A stretch of 24,026 nucleotides of DNA from Candidatus Glassiibacteriota bacterium (GCA_016934095.1 JAFGTO010000264.1:1-24026); one strand, 5' to 3'; positions 15,066 to 23,990 are shown, numbered from the stretch's first letter. A program made the numbers and translations. Notes: generated by a model from the letters alone, not told the origin.

Positions 15066-16832
15066 TTAACTCTTGTTGATCGAGGCCTGGGCCATACTCG
15101 CCAGGTTGACTCTTGCCTGGAGGCTGTCTATCCAGCGGTAATCACAGGACAAGATGGCAAGCTGGGTCTGGTTTTTAAAGGTTAGGACGCCTTCTTTTCC
15201 GGCGTACCCCGCGTTGCGCATCATTAAGAACTGCACGTCGGTCACCTCGGTGACAAATCCCTTGTCTTCGAGTGTTTTTCTCAAGCTTCCGCATTCCTCG
15301 AAGATCTTGCGGAGGCTCAATCCCTCGAGTTTCATATCGATCTCAGGCCAGAGGAAAAGAGGCTTATAAAGCACATAGTCATACTCGAGCATCTTTCGAA
15401 CGAAGCTCTCACCCAGCTCGAACCCAAACCGGTCCTTATCATTAAACCAGGATGATCCCGGGAAAGGAGCCGGGGGGCTGACCAGGACAGAATCCGGATT
15501 AACCTGCTCGACCAGCCTGATATTTTCGGCTTTAAGCTGACCCAAGGAGATTTTACCCATGGTGGGGGCCGGATATATCAGGGAGATACCGATGTCGAGC
15601 GGCAGTCCTTCAATTGCGCTAGCCTCCCTCATGGCTTTCACGGTAGCCACTATATCTTTCAGCATCACACCCTTGTTCATCACCAGCTCGTTGACAGTGT
15701 CATTGCCGGACTCCGCCCCCAGAAATACGGAGCGAAACCCGGAGCGCAACAACTGGCGGTAAGACCCGACAAGTTTCTCATAGACATGCTGTTCGGCGGC
15801 GCGGGATTCGACACGGGCGAACATCGAGAAAAAAATGCGGATGCCCCTTTGTTCGATCAGCTCGGCGATACGGCAGGCATGGCTGAGCCTGGTAGATGAG
15901 CCTGCAAACCGGAAGATACCGATCCCCCTGGAAACCATCTGCTCGATTTCATCCACCACCGACTCGGGCCTGCGCACCGAGTATTTCCTGTATGTACGGG
16001 AATGCGTGCAGAAATTACACCTGCCCCAGGGGCAGCCGAGCGAATCGACTATCACGTGGACCCAGGTTTTACCCTCGAGGTTGTCGTAAACCGGGATCAC
16101 TTTCCGGTTGGCATCGGTATTTTCGGGCGGGGACACTTCGACCTTACCGTTCTGGCGGTAGATGATGTTTTTCAGGCTGCTCAACCCGGCTACCCGGGAG
16201 ATTTCGTTCAACAGCTTATCTTTACTCTGTATCCGGCCGGCCAGCGATAGAATTCCTTCGAGAGCTCTCTCACCTTCTCCAGCCACGGCGAGATCGAAAA
16301 CCCCGTCCTCGAGAACGGCCTCGCGATAGGTGGTGGGATGGGGGCCGCCGGCCACGATAAGGATCTCCGGGGCAAGCTTCCGCACCAGGCGGGCAAAATA
16401 TTTCGCGGCCAGATAAGTCTCTCCGTACCAAGTCTTTATACCGACAACCCGGCATCCCGAATCCCGGACATACTCGGCCAATTCCCGGATCATTTTGTTC
16501 TGGAAATACTTTTGTACGGCGGACATCAGGTCCTGGGTCAGAATAAAAAGCGGGCTCACCAGGCGTGAGACCATTCTGCCTGTCTTACTCTGCGAATCCC
16601 TGGAGGACAGAAGCCGGGAGGCCAGAAAGCGGTTGATTACGGCAAGCAGCCGCGGAGTCATCTTGTCCCACTGGTTGCTCCGCGCCCAGTCTATCACTTC
16701 CACCTCGAACCCCTGCTCTGCAAGGAAGGCTTTCAGTATGGCCAGCCCGTTATCGAGAAAGTCATCGCTGGGGGAGCGCCGCCGTCTGGCGATAGGGTTC
16801 CACAAGATCAAATCAGGCGTATCGGTCATCAT
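15066..16832 (-). CDS. Radical SAM protein, B12-binding type, variant CX4CX2C cluster
   Basis: 588 residues. An N-terminal Rossmann/B12-type domain (about 5-200: LILWNPIA, VVGIKTWYGETY, ILIVAGGPHPTTYREAV, LAVAGEGERA) carries a helical insert at about 60-120. The radical SAM core starts with Cys267, Cys272, Cys275 (GCPWGRCNFC), a spacing of four residues between the first two Cys instead of the canonical three; I checked this on the DNA. Further segments are FRFAGSSTRLS, SVFLGAESGNDTVNELVMNKG and DIGISLIYPAPTMG. No reaction is recognised. The start follows the HD-GYP stop by 15 bases, and the stop is two bases from the acyltransferase ATG, so the gene belongs to the signalling operon and may modify the acyl product. 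Confidence 0.87.
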   Translation of the reverse strand: MMTDTPDLILWNPIARRRRSPSDDFLDNGLAILKAFLAEQGFEVEVIDWARSNQWDKMTPRLLAVINRFLASRLLSSRDSQSKTGRMVSRLVSPLFILTQDLMSAVQKYFQNKMIRELAEYVRDSGCRVVGIKTWYGETYLAAKYFARLVRKLAPEILIVAGGPHPTTYREAVLEDGVFDLAVAGEGERALEGILSLAGRIQSKDKLLNEISRVAGLSSLKNIIYRQNGKVEVSPPENTDANRKVIPVYDNLEGKTWVHVIVDSLGCPWGRCNFCTHSRTYRKYSVRRPESVVDEIEQMVSRGIGIFRFAGSSTRLSHACRIAELIEQRGIRIFFSMFARVESRAAEQHVYEKLVGSYRQLLRSGFRSVFLGAESGNDTVNELVMNKGVMLKDIVATVKAMREASAIEGLPLDIGISLIYPAPTMGKISLGQLKAENIRLVEQVNPDSVLVSPPAPFPGSSWFNDKDRFGFELGESFVRKMLEYDYVLYKPLFLWPEIDMKLEGLSLRKIFEECGSLRKTLEDKGFVTEVTDVQFLMMRNAGYAGKEGVLTFKNQTQLAILSCDYRWIDSLQARVNLASMAQASINKS

Positions 16833-16847
16833 TTGGGGTATCGTGCC

Positions 16848-17864
16848 TCAATAAAAGGTTGTCTCCGTACTTTTCTTCATCAAACTGACAAATATCGCCA
16901 CCAGGTCAGGGTCCCACATCACACCCGCCTTGTCCTGCAGCTCACCGACGGCTTCTTCCCTGGAAAGGGCCTTACGGTAGGCCCTGGTAGATGTCATGGC
17001 GTCATAACTGTCTGCAATGGCCACAATTCTTGCATAAACAGGGATTTCTTTGCCCTTGAGTCCCAGCGGGTAACCTTTCCCGTCCCAGCGCTCGTGGTGA
17101 TACAGCACCACGTCCCGGATCCCGCTCAACGAGCGCAAGGGCTTGAGAATGTTTTCGCCTTCCCGCGGATGGGCAAGAATGCTGTGGAACTCATTATCAT
17201 CCAGAGGTCCCTGTTTATTGAGCACGCTGTCGGGCACGCCGATTTTCCCGATATCATGAAGAATGCCGGCCATCCTCACAATCTCCTGGTCTCTTTCCGG
17301 CAACCCGGCGGCCCGGACCAGGGCCACTGCATAACGGGACACTCTTTCGTTGTGGCCCTCTGTATATTTGTCCTTGGCCTCGATCGCATTGGCGAGCGAG
17401 GCAATAACGTTGTCTGACCGGTCGAGAAGATCGTTCAGGTGTTTCATTCTCAACAGAGATTTGACCCGCGCCCTGAGCTCCGCGATATTGATCGGCTTGT
17501 TCAGGAAATCGTCCGCTCCGGCGTCGATCGCCTTGATTTTTTCTTCCTGGCTGTGCACGGCGGTAATCATTACTACCGGCAGCAAGCGGGTCTCCTCGTT
17601 GTTTTTCAGTTGTTGACACAACTCCAGGCCGTTCACCTCGGGCATCATCAGGTCCAGCAGTACCAGGTCGGGTTTTTCAAGGGTAATCACTTCCATAGCT
17701 TCCCGGCCGTTCCTGGCTTCCAACGATTCGTAACCCTCTTTCCTCAGGAAAAAAACCAGTCCACTGCGAATGTCATCCTCGTCATCGACGACCAAGACCC
17801 TGGAAGTGGCACTCTCATCCTGTTCAAACCGGGTTTCTTTGTGTTCTCTCAGTATAACCCTCAT
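16848..17864 (-). CDS. Response regulator with HD-GYP cyclic-di-GMP phosphodiesterase domain
   Basis: 338 residues: receiver domain about 22-140 with acidic pocket DDEDD and phospho-acceptor Asp71 (LVLLDLMMP), Lys123; then HD-GYP domain about 150-330 with HDIGKIGVPD (His203, Asp204), YHHERWDGKGYP (GYP at 264-266), and DSYDAMTSTRAYR. The RpfG-like layout couples phosphorylation to cyclic-di-GMP breakdown. ATG overlaps the stop of the preceding receiver gene by four bases (ATGA), so expression is coupled. It is probably the output arm of the histidine kinase two genes upstream. Confidence 0.95.
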   Translation of the reverse strand: MRVILREHKETRFEQDESATSRVLVVDDEDDIRSGLVFFLRKEGYESLEARNGREAMEVITLEKPDLVLLDLMMPEVNGLELCQQLKNNEETRLLPVVMITAVHSQEEKIKAIDAGADDFLNKPINIAELRARVKSLLRMKHLNDLLDRSDNVIASLANAIEAKDKYTEGHNERVSRYAVALVRAAGLPERDQEIVRMAGILHDIGKIGVPDSVLNKQGPLDDNEFHSILAHPREGENILKPLRSLSGIRDVVLYHHERWDGKGYPLGLKGKEIPVYARIVAIADSYDAMTSTRAYRKALSREEAVGELQDKAGVMWDPDLVAIFVSLMKKSTETTFY

Positions 17865-18262
17865 TTTTCATGCTCCCTGGTTTCATCGGTCTTAAGCAGA
17901 TCCTTGATAATCTTTATCAATTCCCTGTAGTCGAAAGGCTTGGTCATGTAATAGTCTCCCCCCGCCTCTATCCCTTCAGCCTGCTCTTTCAACTGCCCTT
18001 TGGCGGAGAGGAAGACGATCTTGATCTTCCTGGTCCGGGGATTATTCCTGAGGATACGGCAGATCTCCAGTCCCGATAACCCGTACATCATGACATCGAG
18101 CACTATCAAAGCCGGCCGGTACTCGTGAATCATGGCCAGGGCTTCCTTTCCGTTCTCCGCGGTCAGCGGTTCCAGACCGGCGGCTTTAATACAACAGAAA
18201 AGCCCCTGACGGATAGATTTTTCATCATCCACAATTAAGATTTTTTTGGGGTCAAGCTCCAT
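17861..18262 (-). CDS. Single-domain response regulator (CheY-like receiver)
   Basis: 133 residues, receiver only: acidic pair in ILIVDDEKSIR (Asp12-Asp13), phospho-acceptor Asp56 (IVLDVMM), LSAKG, and Lys108 in TKPFDYRE. It has no output domain, so it acts through protein contact or phosphotransfer. Its start overlaps the kinase gene by 11 bases and its stop overlaps the HD-GYP gene by four. It is likely an intermediate or a competing phosphate sink in the relay. Confidence 0.93.
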   Translation of the reverse strand: MELDPKKILIVDDEKSIRQGLFCCIKAAGLEPLTAENGKEALAMIHEYRPALIVLDVMMYGLSGLEICRILRNNPRTRKIKIVFLSAKGQLKEQAEGIEAGGDYYMTKPFDYRELIKIIKDLLKTDETREHEK

Positions 18263-19919
18263 CTTCTAACATCCTCTCTGCTCTGATGCCGGAAACACGC
18301 CTGGCTTTGGGTAAGGTGAAAAAGACGGTCGTACCCTGGCCGAGCTTGCTCTCAATCCAGATTTCACCTCCCAAACGCTCGATCAACGATTTGGATATGG
18401 TCATACCCAGGCCGGTACCCTCGGAGTGGTGATGATCGATACTCTCCAAGTGGCTGAACCTGTCGAAAACTTTGGGTATATCTTCTTTTCTGATTCCTTT
18501 TCCTGTGTCTTTCACTGCGATCAGACCCATGTCTCCGCAATCGGTTAGCGAAACAGATATTTCCCCGCCCTTGGGGGTGAATTTCGTGGCGTTGGAGACG
18601 ATGTTCGTCAGCACCTGGATGACCTTGTCCTTGTCGCCCCACAAGCGGATGCGGTCGTCCACCTCACCGCAGATAAATTCGATGCCCTTGCCCTCGATAT
18701 TCGGCCGGAGTCCTGAGAGGGTTTCTCCAACCAGGCTCCTGAATTTCAGCTGCACCAGCTTGAAAGGCATGCGGCCCGCCTCGATTTTCGAAAGGTCGAG
18801 TACGTCATTTATCAGGCGGGTCAGCCTTTTGCAGTTATCGACAATCGTGGACAGGAACTCAGTGCGCGACTCTTCGGAAACAGTAATCCCGTCCAGCAGC
18901 ATCTCCGAATAAAGCAGGACCGAGCTTAAAGGAGTCCTCAGCTCGTGAGAAACCAGGGAAAGGAAATCATCTTTCGCTTTGTCCAGCGTCTTCAGCTCTT
19001 CGTAAGCTTTTTCCAGCTCAAAATGCTTTTCCTCCAATTCCTTAGTCCTCTCGGCTACTTTGGCCTCGAGCTCGCGGTTCCAGGCCTCGATCTCTTCCCT
19101 GGACAATTTCAACTGCCTGATCATGTTGTTGAAAGAATTTGCCAGAACACCGATCTCATCCAGCCTGTTGATCGGCACTTCCTGGTCAAATTCTCCCTGG
19201 GCCACCGCTTTGGTGGCATTCGCCAGATGATAGATCGGGACCACCACACTCCTGACCAGGTAGATTACCGCCAGGGCTCCCAATAAGACCATTATCAGGG
19301 TTATGATTATTGCGTGCCTGGTAGCGGCCGCCACGGCCCTGTTCATGTTCTCGAGCGAAACCGCCAGCACCACAAAGCCCAGTTTTTCCCGGTAGGCTAT
19401 TTTCGATTCGCCTCCCGGTTGAGAATCGACATTTTCCGGAGAGGAAAAAAGGAGTATCTCGTCGCCCTCGACCTGTTTTCTTTCAATCTCGATCAGGTTG
19501 ATCGTCCTCCAGATATTTTCATCTTCTGTGAGAATCCATTTCTGCTGTTGCAGGGTGTCGCACTCGCCGGAGAAGCTGACGGTCTTACCCATCCGGTCCG
19601 GGTCCTGATGAGCCAGGATCTTACCATCCAGGTCGATGATAAAAGCTTCTCTGATATCGATTTCCTGTTTTACTCCGGCAAGCAGGTTCTGCATGGTTTT
19701 GATATCTCCGGACAGAACTGCGTACTGGCTGTTGAACGCCACGTTGCTGGCCAGCGAAAAAGCTCTCTTTCGCAGCTCATCGGTCAGAGAGCCTTCCTGC
19801 CTCTTGATGAAAAAGCTGGTCAGGGTGACCGAGATCGCGCTGAGCAGCAGGATCACCGCCAGAATGAATTTAGTACCCAGGTGCAGGCTGATCGATTTCC
19901 TCAGTGAAGAGAAAAGCAT
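18252..19919 (-). CDS. Transmembrane sensor histidine kinase (HAMP, HisKA, HATPase)
   Basis: 555 residues from ATG at 19919. An in-frame TTG one codon earlier is possible but less likely. TM1 lies near 16-37, then a periplasmic sensor of about 165 residues (contains AFIIDLDGKILAHQDP, a Cache-like strand), TM2 near 203-226, HAMP (to about 275), a coiled coil (275-318), HisKA with SHELRTP (His325), and the ATPase with N box TNIVSNATKF, G1 DTGKGI and G2 GTGLGM. The ATG overlaps the binding-protein stop as TGATG. The pairing with that periplasmic binding protein suggests ligand-loaded protein is what the sensor reads. Probably phosphorylates the next two receivers. Confidence 0.95.
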   Translation of the reverse strand: MLFSSLRKSISLHLGTKFILAVILLLSAISVTLTSFFIKRQEGSLTDELRKRAFSLASNVAFNSQYAVLSGDIKTMQNLLAGVKQEIDIREAFIIDLDGKILAHQDPDRMGKTVSFSGECDTLQQQKWILTEDENIWRTINLIEIERKQVEGDEILLFSSPENVDSQPGGESKIAYREKLGFVVLAVSLENMNRAVAAATRHAIIITLIMVLLGALAVIYLVRSVVVPIYHLANATKAVAQGEFDQEVPINRLDEIGVLANSFNNMIRQLKLSREEIEAWNRELEAKVAERTKELEEKHFELEKAYEELKTLDKAKDDFLSLVSHELRTPLSSVLLYSEMLLDGITVSEESRTEFLSTIVDNCKRLTRLINDVLDLSKIEAGRMPFKLVQLKFRSLVGETLSGLRPNIEGKGIEFICGEVDDRIRLWGDKDKVIQVLTNIVSNATKFTPKGGEISVSLTDCGDMGLIAVKDTGKGIRKEDIPKVFDRFSHLESIDHHHSEGTGLGMTISKSLIERLGGEIWIESKLGQGTTVFFTLPKARRVSGIRAERMLEDGA

Positions 19920-20893
19920 CAATGGCTCCCGCTCTGCAGGGTTATCGCCTGGTCGACAATGTTCTGCGGAATATTAATGCCGAGTTTCGAGACCACTCTC
20001 TCATTGATATAAAGAACCACCTTGCGCGGGTGCTGGATCCCGGATCTCGAAAAGGTCCTGCCGGACAGTCTTCTCAGGGCAAGCTCGGCTGTCTGCCTGC
20101 CGATGTCCTCGTAATCGACTCCCAGGGCCAGAGGCGTGCCGGCTATGGCGATCTGCCTGGAAGCAGCCATGATCGGCACGTTGTTCTGGAAACATTCCAG
20201 CAGGATGAACCGCAGGATATTCCTTTCGTAAATCACCGCATCCGGAGGCATCCATAAAACGTCGATTTCAGGCAGAATCCTCCTCAGGATTTCAGGAATG
20301 TCGCGCTCGGAGGCGATCTCGGAAGCCAGGAGGCGCAAGCCTTCCCGGTTAGCGATATCTTTGGCTGATTGATACATCTGTGCCGAGCCGCGGCTGTAGA
20401 TGAAGCCCACCCTTCTGATATCGGGCAGGGCCATCCTCATCATCTCGAGCTGTTTTTCGACCGGTATTGCCAGGGTCACGCCGCAGACATCGGAGTTTCT
20501 GGCAGGCGAATTCAGATCGATCAGATTATCGAGAACCATGGTAAAGACGATCGGAATATTCCTGACGTGCGCCATTGCGGAGCGGGTGGCCGGGGTGCCT
20601 ACGGTAATGATCAAGTCCGGCCCTTTCTGGGTAATCCCTCGCCAGAAGACATCTTCCCGCCCCTGGCTGTTTTCGAGATGAGATTCCTCGACTGCCAGCT
20701 CCAAACGGTTTCCTTCGAGAGCCGAGACCAGCATTTCTGTCGTCTGCTCGTATTCAGTCCGGGCCGCGCTCTTGACCAGAGCTATCAGGGCAGGCTCTGC
20801 CCGGAGCGGCCCCGCAGCCGTAATAAGGCAGGCAAAAACCAAAGCCGAAGCGCCTTTACCGGCTGCATAACTTTTTCTTCGGTAAAAGTTCAT
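19919..20893 (-). CDS. Periplasmic ABC_sub_bind-type (TrpX-like) substrate-binding protein
   Basis: 324 residues with a Sec signal peptide (cleavage likely after LRA, residue 32). The body has the two-lobe pattern of the ABC_sub_bind family (PF04392-like): LIITVGTPATRSAMAHVRNIPIVFTMVLDNL, AIPVEKQLEMMRMALPDIRRVGFIYS, IDVLWMPPDAVIYERN, PIMAASRQIAIAGTPLALGVDYEDIGRQ. Known relatives bind amino-acid-like or nucleobase-like ligands. No permease or ATPase gene is next to it, and it is coupled to the histidine kinase gene, so a sensory role is more likely than import. It starts 41 bases after the TonB receptor. Ligand unknown. Confidence 0.88.
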   Translation of the reverse strand: MNFYRRKSYAAGKGASALVFACLITAAGPLRAEPALIALVKSAARTEYEQTTEMLVSALEGNRLELAVEESHLENSQGREDVFWRGITQKGPDLIITVGTPATRSAMAHVRNIPIVFTMVLDNLIDLNSPARNSDVCGVTLAIPVEKQLEMMRMALPDIRRVGFIYSRGSAQMYQSAKDIANREGLRLLASEIASERDIPEILRRILPEIDVLWMPPDAVIYERNILRFILLECFQNNVPIMAASRQIAIAGTPLALGVDYEDIGRQTAELALRRLSGRTFSRSGIQHPRKVVLYINERVVSKLGINIPQNIVDQAITLQSGSH

Positions 20894-20934
20894 TTTGACT
20901 GCTTATTTCCCGGGAGAAAAATCGCAGAAATTCC

Positions 20935-22845
20935 TCAGAAGGATAAACTCGCTCCTCCGGTTAATCTTCTGTTGATCTTTTCAGCCAGGGGATATTCAAG
21001 ATTTCTGCTGTTCAAAAGGTTGTAAGCGGCCACAGAGAGCTCCAAATGGCACTTCTCCCAGAGATAACCCAGCCTGGCGTCGCAGCGTGTGTGCGCCTTG
21101 GTCTCCACTAAAGTGTAATCACCGGTGACGGTGGGAACTTCCCAGGTGGCCTCACCGACATAGCTTGCCGAAAACGAGGAGGAAAATCCTGCAGGCAGCG
21201 AGAGAAAAAGCTTGAAATTGGCCTTGTGGCTCGGCGGAGCCTGCATCCTCAGTACGGTGTAGTTATTGTCCAGGTCCTGATAACTGTAATTGCTCGAGAG
21301 TTTCAGCCACGGCGCGGGCAGTATATCGGCGGTCAATTCAAATCCGTAGGCTGTCGCCCTGCCGAGGTTCACAAACGATTGGACCGGGACTCTATCGACC
21401 ATGTTGAGCGCACCGGAACCGATGTAATCATTGAATTCATAAGCAAAGACATCCACCTCTGCCCGGAAATAATGGCGGGGGAAATAAGTATAGCCGAACT
21501 CATAAGTAGTGATTTTCTCAGACTCCAGATCAGGCTCGCCTACCAGGTTCACGCCGATGGGCATTCCGGGTGGAGGAGGGATGGTAAACTGCATATAGGA
21601 ATCGGTGAAGCTTGGATTGCGGAAGGCTCTGCCGACCGAGACCCGGAAAGTATGGCTGCCCACCGGGGCGTAGATCACGCTGCCCCTGGGGCTGAAATTC
21701 GTACCGACCAGCGGGTGGTAGTCTATCCTCGCACCCGCCAGAAAACTGACTTCGGGTATGGGCCGGTACTCATCCTGAAAATAGCCGGCAATCAAATTTT
21801 GTTTATGGTCCCGGTCGATGATGTTTGACTCAATGGTGTTGAACCGGTATGAAGCCCCGTAGATAAAGGTATGCTTAAGCCCCAGGTTCACCATGTGCTG
21901 GGCTTCCAGGTCAAAGGTATTGTAGAGTATGTCCACGTCGGGCCCGGGCGGGAAAAACGCCCCGCTCGTTTCATCGCCCCGGTTCCAGAATGCCTGCAGC
22001 TTGAACGGCCCGTGATCGAGGTTCATCTTGGCATAACTGGTAGTGGCATCTACCTTTACATCCTCCAGCCGCACGTTCTGTACGATGAAGCCGTGGATCA
22101 GGCCGCCTTCTACCGAGAGCTTCGCATCGTTCTTGAAGCGGTGTTCCAGGTAAAAGTTACCTAGGATATTTTCATCGGTGTCCTTGTCGGGGTCCTTGAA
22201 ACTATTCATCTGCCTGGTGCCGATAGCCACCCGGTATCCCGTGTCCCCTTTCCGGTCCCCCTGGACATAGGAGGTGTGAAGGGTCGAGTTTTCACCCCCG
22301 ACCACACTCAGCCGGCCTCCGTGCAGCTGTCTCGGAGTCTTGGTGATGATGTTGATTACTCCGCTGAAAGCGTTCGCGCCGTAAAGGGCGGAGCTGGGGC
22401 TGCGCACCACCTCGATTCTGTCGATCTGGTCCATGACGATCTGGAAAGCCTGCCAGATAACGCCTCCGAAGAAATCGAAATAGGCAGAGCGTCCATCGAT
22501 GAGGACCAGCAGCTTGTTGGACAGGACCTGGTTCAGGCCCCGGGCGTTTACCTCGAAATGGGAGGAGCCGATAGTCATCACGTCAAGGCCGGGTACCAGA
22601 CGCAGCAGGTCAGGAATCGTCAGGGCGCCGGAAGCCTTGATCTCCTCGGAGGAGATGACAGCGACCGTCGCCGGGGCCCGCTCGATACTCTGCTCGGTCC
22701 GACCGGCAGTGATCACCGTCTCGATGGGCTGGAAGAATACCTCCTCCGTAAGCTCCCGTTCCAGAGGCCCGGCCCAAAGCGCCGGGAAAGAAACAAAAAA
22801 CAGCGACATTGGTATGATCAGTCTCTTGCAGAATAGTACTTTCAT
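20935..22845 (-). CDS. TonB-dependent outer-membrane receptor
   Basis: 636 residues. Signal peptide ends near ALWA (residue 25). A TonB-box-like ETVITA lies at 42-47, the plug domain at about 55-165 (ISSEEIKASGALTIPDLLRLVPGLDV, RGLNQVLSNKLLVLIDGR, IDRIEVVRSPSSALYGANAFSGVINIITK), and a beta-barrel follows to a C-terminal aromatic (GGASLSF), the usual outer-membrane insertion signal. It is typical of the BtuB/colicin I receptor-like class. ATG with AGGAG eight bases upstream. The 130-bp space before it separates it from the two regulator genes and may contain its own promoter. Cargo unknown; it could deliver the ligand for the binding protein. Confidence 0.95.
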   Translation of the reverse strand: MKVLFCKRLIIPMSLFFVSFPALWAGPLERELTEEVFFQPIETVITAGRTEQSIERAPATVAVISSEEIKASGALTIPDLLRLVPGLDVMTIGSSHFEVNARGLNQVLSNKLLVLIDGRSAYFDFFGGVIWQAFQIVMDQIDRIEVVRSPSSALYGANAFSGVINIITKTPRQLHGGRLSVVGGENSTLHTSYVQGDRKGDTGYRVAIGTRQMNSFKDPDKDTDENILGNFYLEHRFKNDAKLSVEGGLIHGFIVQNVRLEDVKVDATTSYAKMNLDHGPFKLQAFWNRGDETSGAFFPPGPDVDILYNTFDLEAQHMVNLGLKHTFIYGASYRFNTIESNIIDRDHKQNLIAGYFQDEYRPIPEVSFLAGARIDYHPLVGTNFSPRGSVIYAPVGSHTFRVSVGRAFRNPSFTDSYMQFTIPPPPGMPIGVNLVGEPDLESEKITTYEFGYTYFPRHYFRAEVDVFAYEFNDYIGSGALNMVDRVPVQSFVNLGRATAYGFELTADILPAPWLKLSSNYSYQDLDNNYTVLRMQAPPSHKANFKLFLSLPAGFSSSFSASYVGEATWEVPTVTGDYTLVETKAHTRCDARLGYLWEKCHLELSVAAYNLLNSRNLEYPLAEKINRRLTGGASLSF

Positions 22846-22975
22846 AGCGCAATCTCCTGGAACTGAACCTGTTTCGTTTTTTTGTCATGGGGGGCGGCTT
22901 TGTACTATTCAAACAACCGGGGGTTGGACTATTCCGCTGGTCTTTTCCTCCATCGGTATATTTTTCAAAGAGCTC

Positions 22976-23386
22976 TCAGCCTTTATCTGCAGGCCGCCGA
23001 GAGCGTTCAACCACAGGTTTTCCGAAAACTTTTTCGATCCTGGTTAAAAGCGTATTCATGGTGAACGGCTTTACCAGAAACTCGCTCACCCCGTGCGAGC
23101 GGAGAATCTCGAGGTCCTCAGGCCTGATCCGGCCGGAAATAATCACTACCGGCAGGTTCATGCCCATGCTCCTGATGGTTTTGACAACTTCCATGCCCGA
23201 AGTCCTGGGCATGCACAGGTCGAGAAGCATCAATTCCGGATTTTCCTTCCGGATAACTCCGATAATCTCTGTCATTGTGGTCGGTTCCAATGCCTGGAAT
23301 CCATTTGCTTTGAGAAGCCTCGCTACCACCCTCCTGAAAGCATCGTCATCATCCACCACGATTATTTTAGGGGCTTCAGCGCTCAT
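22976..23386 (-). CDS. Single-domain response regulator (receiver)
   Basis: 136 residues: IIVVDDDDAFRR acidic pocket, phospho-acceptor Asp56 (MLLDLCMPRTSG), VVIISGR, Lys in LVKPFTMN. No effector domain; the C-terminus is basic (VERSRRPADKG). The ATG overlaps the stop of the HTH-receiver gene by four bases, so the two are co-translated. It may work with the kinase in the same operon or with an unseen one. Confidence 0.93.
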   Translation of the reverse strand: MSAEAPKIIVVDDDDAFRRVVARLLKANGFQALEPTTMTEIIGVIRKENPELMLLDLCMPRTSGMEVVKTIRSMGMNLPVVIISGRIRPEDLEILRSHGVSEFLVKPFTMNTLLTRIEKVFGKPVVERSRRPADKG

Positions 23387-23985
23387 CCGATCAGTTCATC
23401 GACCATTTTAAGAAGAGTTTCTTTGTCAAAAGGCTTGAGAAGATATTCGTCCGCACCGCTGGCTATTACCAGGTCCCTGTTGTAGGCTTCCGAGTGGCCA
23501 GTTATCGCCAGGATCTTTATTCCCGAGGTAATCTGCGGATTCTGCCGCAGGCGGCGGCAGATCTCGAGCCCGTCGATCTTAGGCATTCTTATGTCAAGGA
23601 TCATCAGGTCCGGCTTGTAATCCCCGGCTTTTATCAGCGCCTCGTATCCATCCCCGGCCGCTTCCACCTCAAAATCCGGCGAATGAGCTCTCAGCAGATA
23701 GCTGATCGCCGCAACCACAGTGCGGTCATCATCAGCCACCAGGATCTTTTTCCCGGATGTCTTTTGAAAAAACTCGTCGATAACCGGCATCCCGTTGCTT
23801 TCGAGAAACCGCTTGAAGTCTCTCTTGTTAATCCGGTACTGCCCCCCGGGATTGCGGAATGCCTTGAGCGATTTGCTCTTAATCCACCGGTTGACCTGCA
23901 TTACGGTCGTATGACAGTAGTGCGCGATGTCGCCCGTGGAGAGCGGAGCGTCAGGGATGAATTCGGCTTTTGCTTTTTTTTCCAT
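23383..23985 (-). CDS. Response regulator with N-terminal excisionase/MerR-like HTH
   Basis: 200 residues from ATG at 23985. A second ATG at 24000 would add five residues but has no ribosome site. Residues 14-62 form a winged-HTH of the excisionase (HTH_17) type: LSTGDIAHYCHTTVMQVNRWIK then GGQYRINKRDFKRFLE. The receiver follows at about 79-195: ILVADDDRT, phospho-acceptor Asp131 (LMILDIRMP), AITGHSEA, and Lys in LKPFDKET. The DNA-binding domain preceding the receiver is the reverse of OmpR/NarL order. It is likely the transcription factor of the operon, and the direct repeats just upstream could be its sites. Confidence 0.9.
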   Translation of the reverse strand: MEKKAKAEFIPDAPLSTGDIAHYCHTTVMQVNRWIKSKSLKAFRNPGGQYRINKRDFKRFLESNGMPVIDEFFQKTSGKKILVADDDRTVVAAISYLLRAHSPDFEVEAAGDGYEALIKAGDYKPDLMILDIRMPKIDGLEICRRLRQNPQITSGIKILAITGHSEAYNRDLVIASGADEYLLKPFDKETLLKMVDELIG

Positions 23986-23990
23986 AATTT

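Noticed and set aside
23383..23985. Prophage or integrative element suggested by excisionase-like HTH
   Set aside because: The HTH is fused to a receiver domain and sits in a regulator operon; there is no integrase, att site or phage gene nearby.
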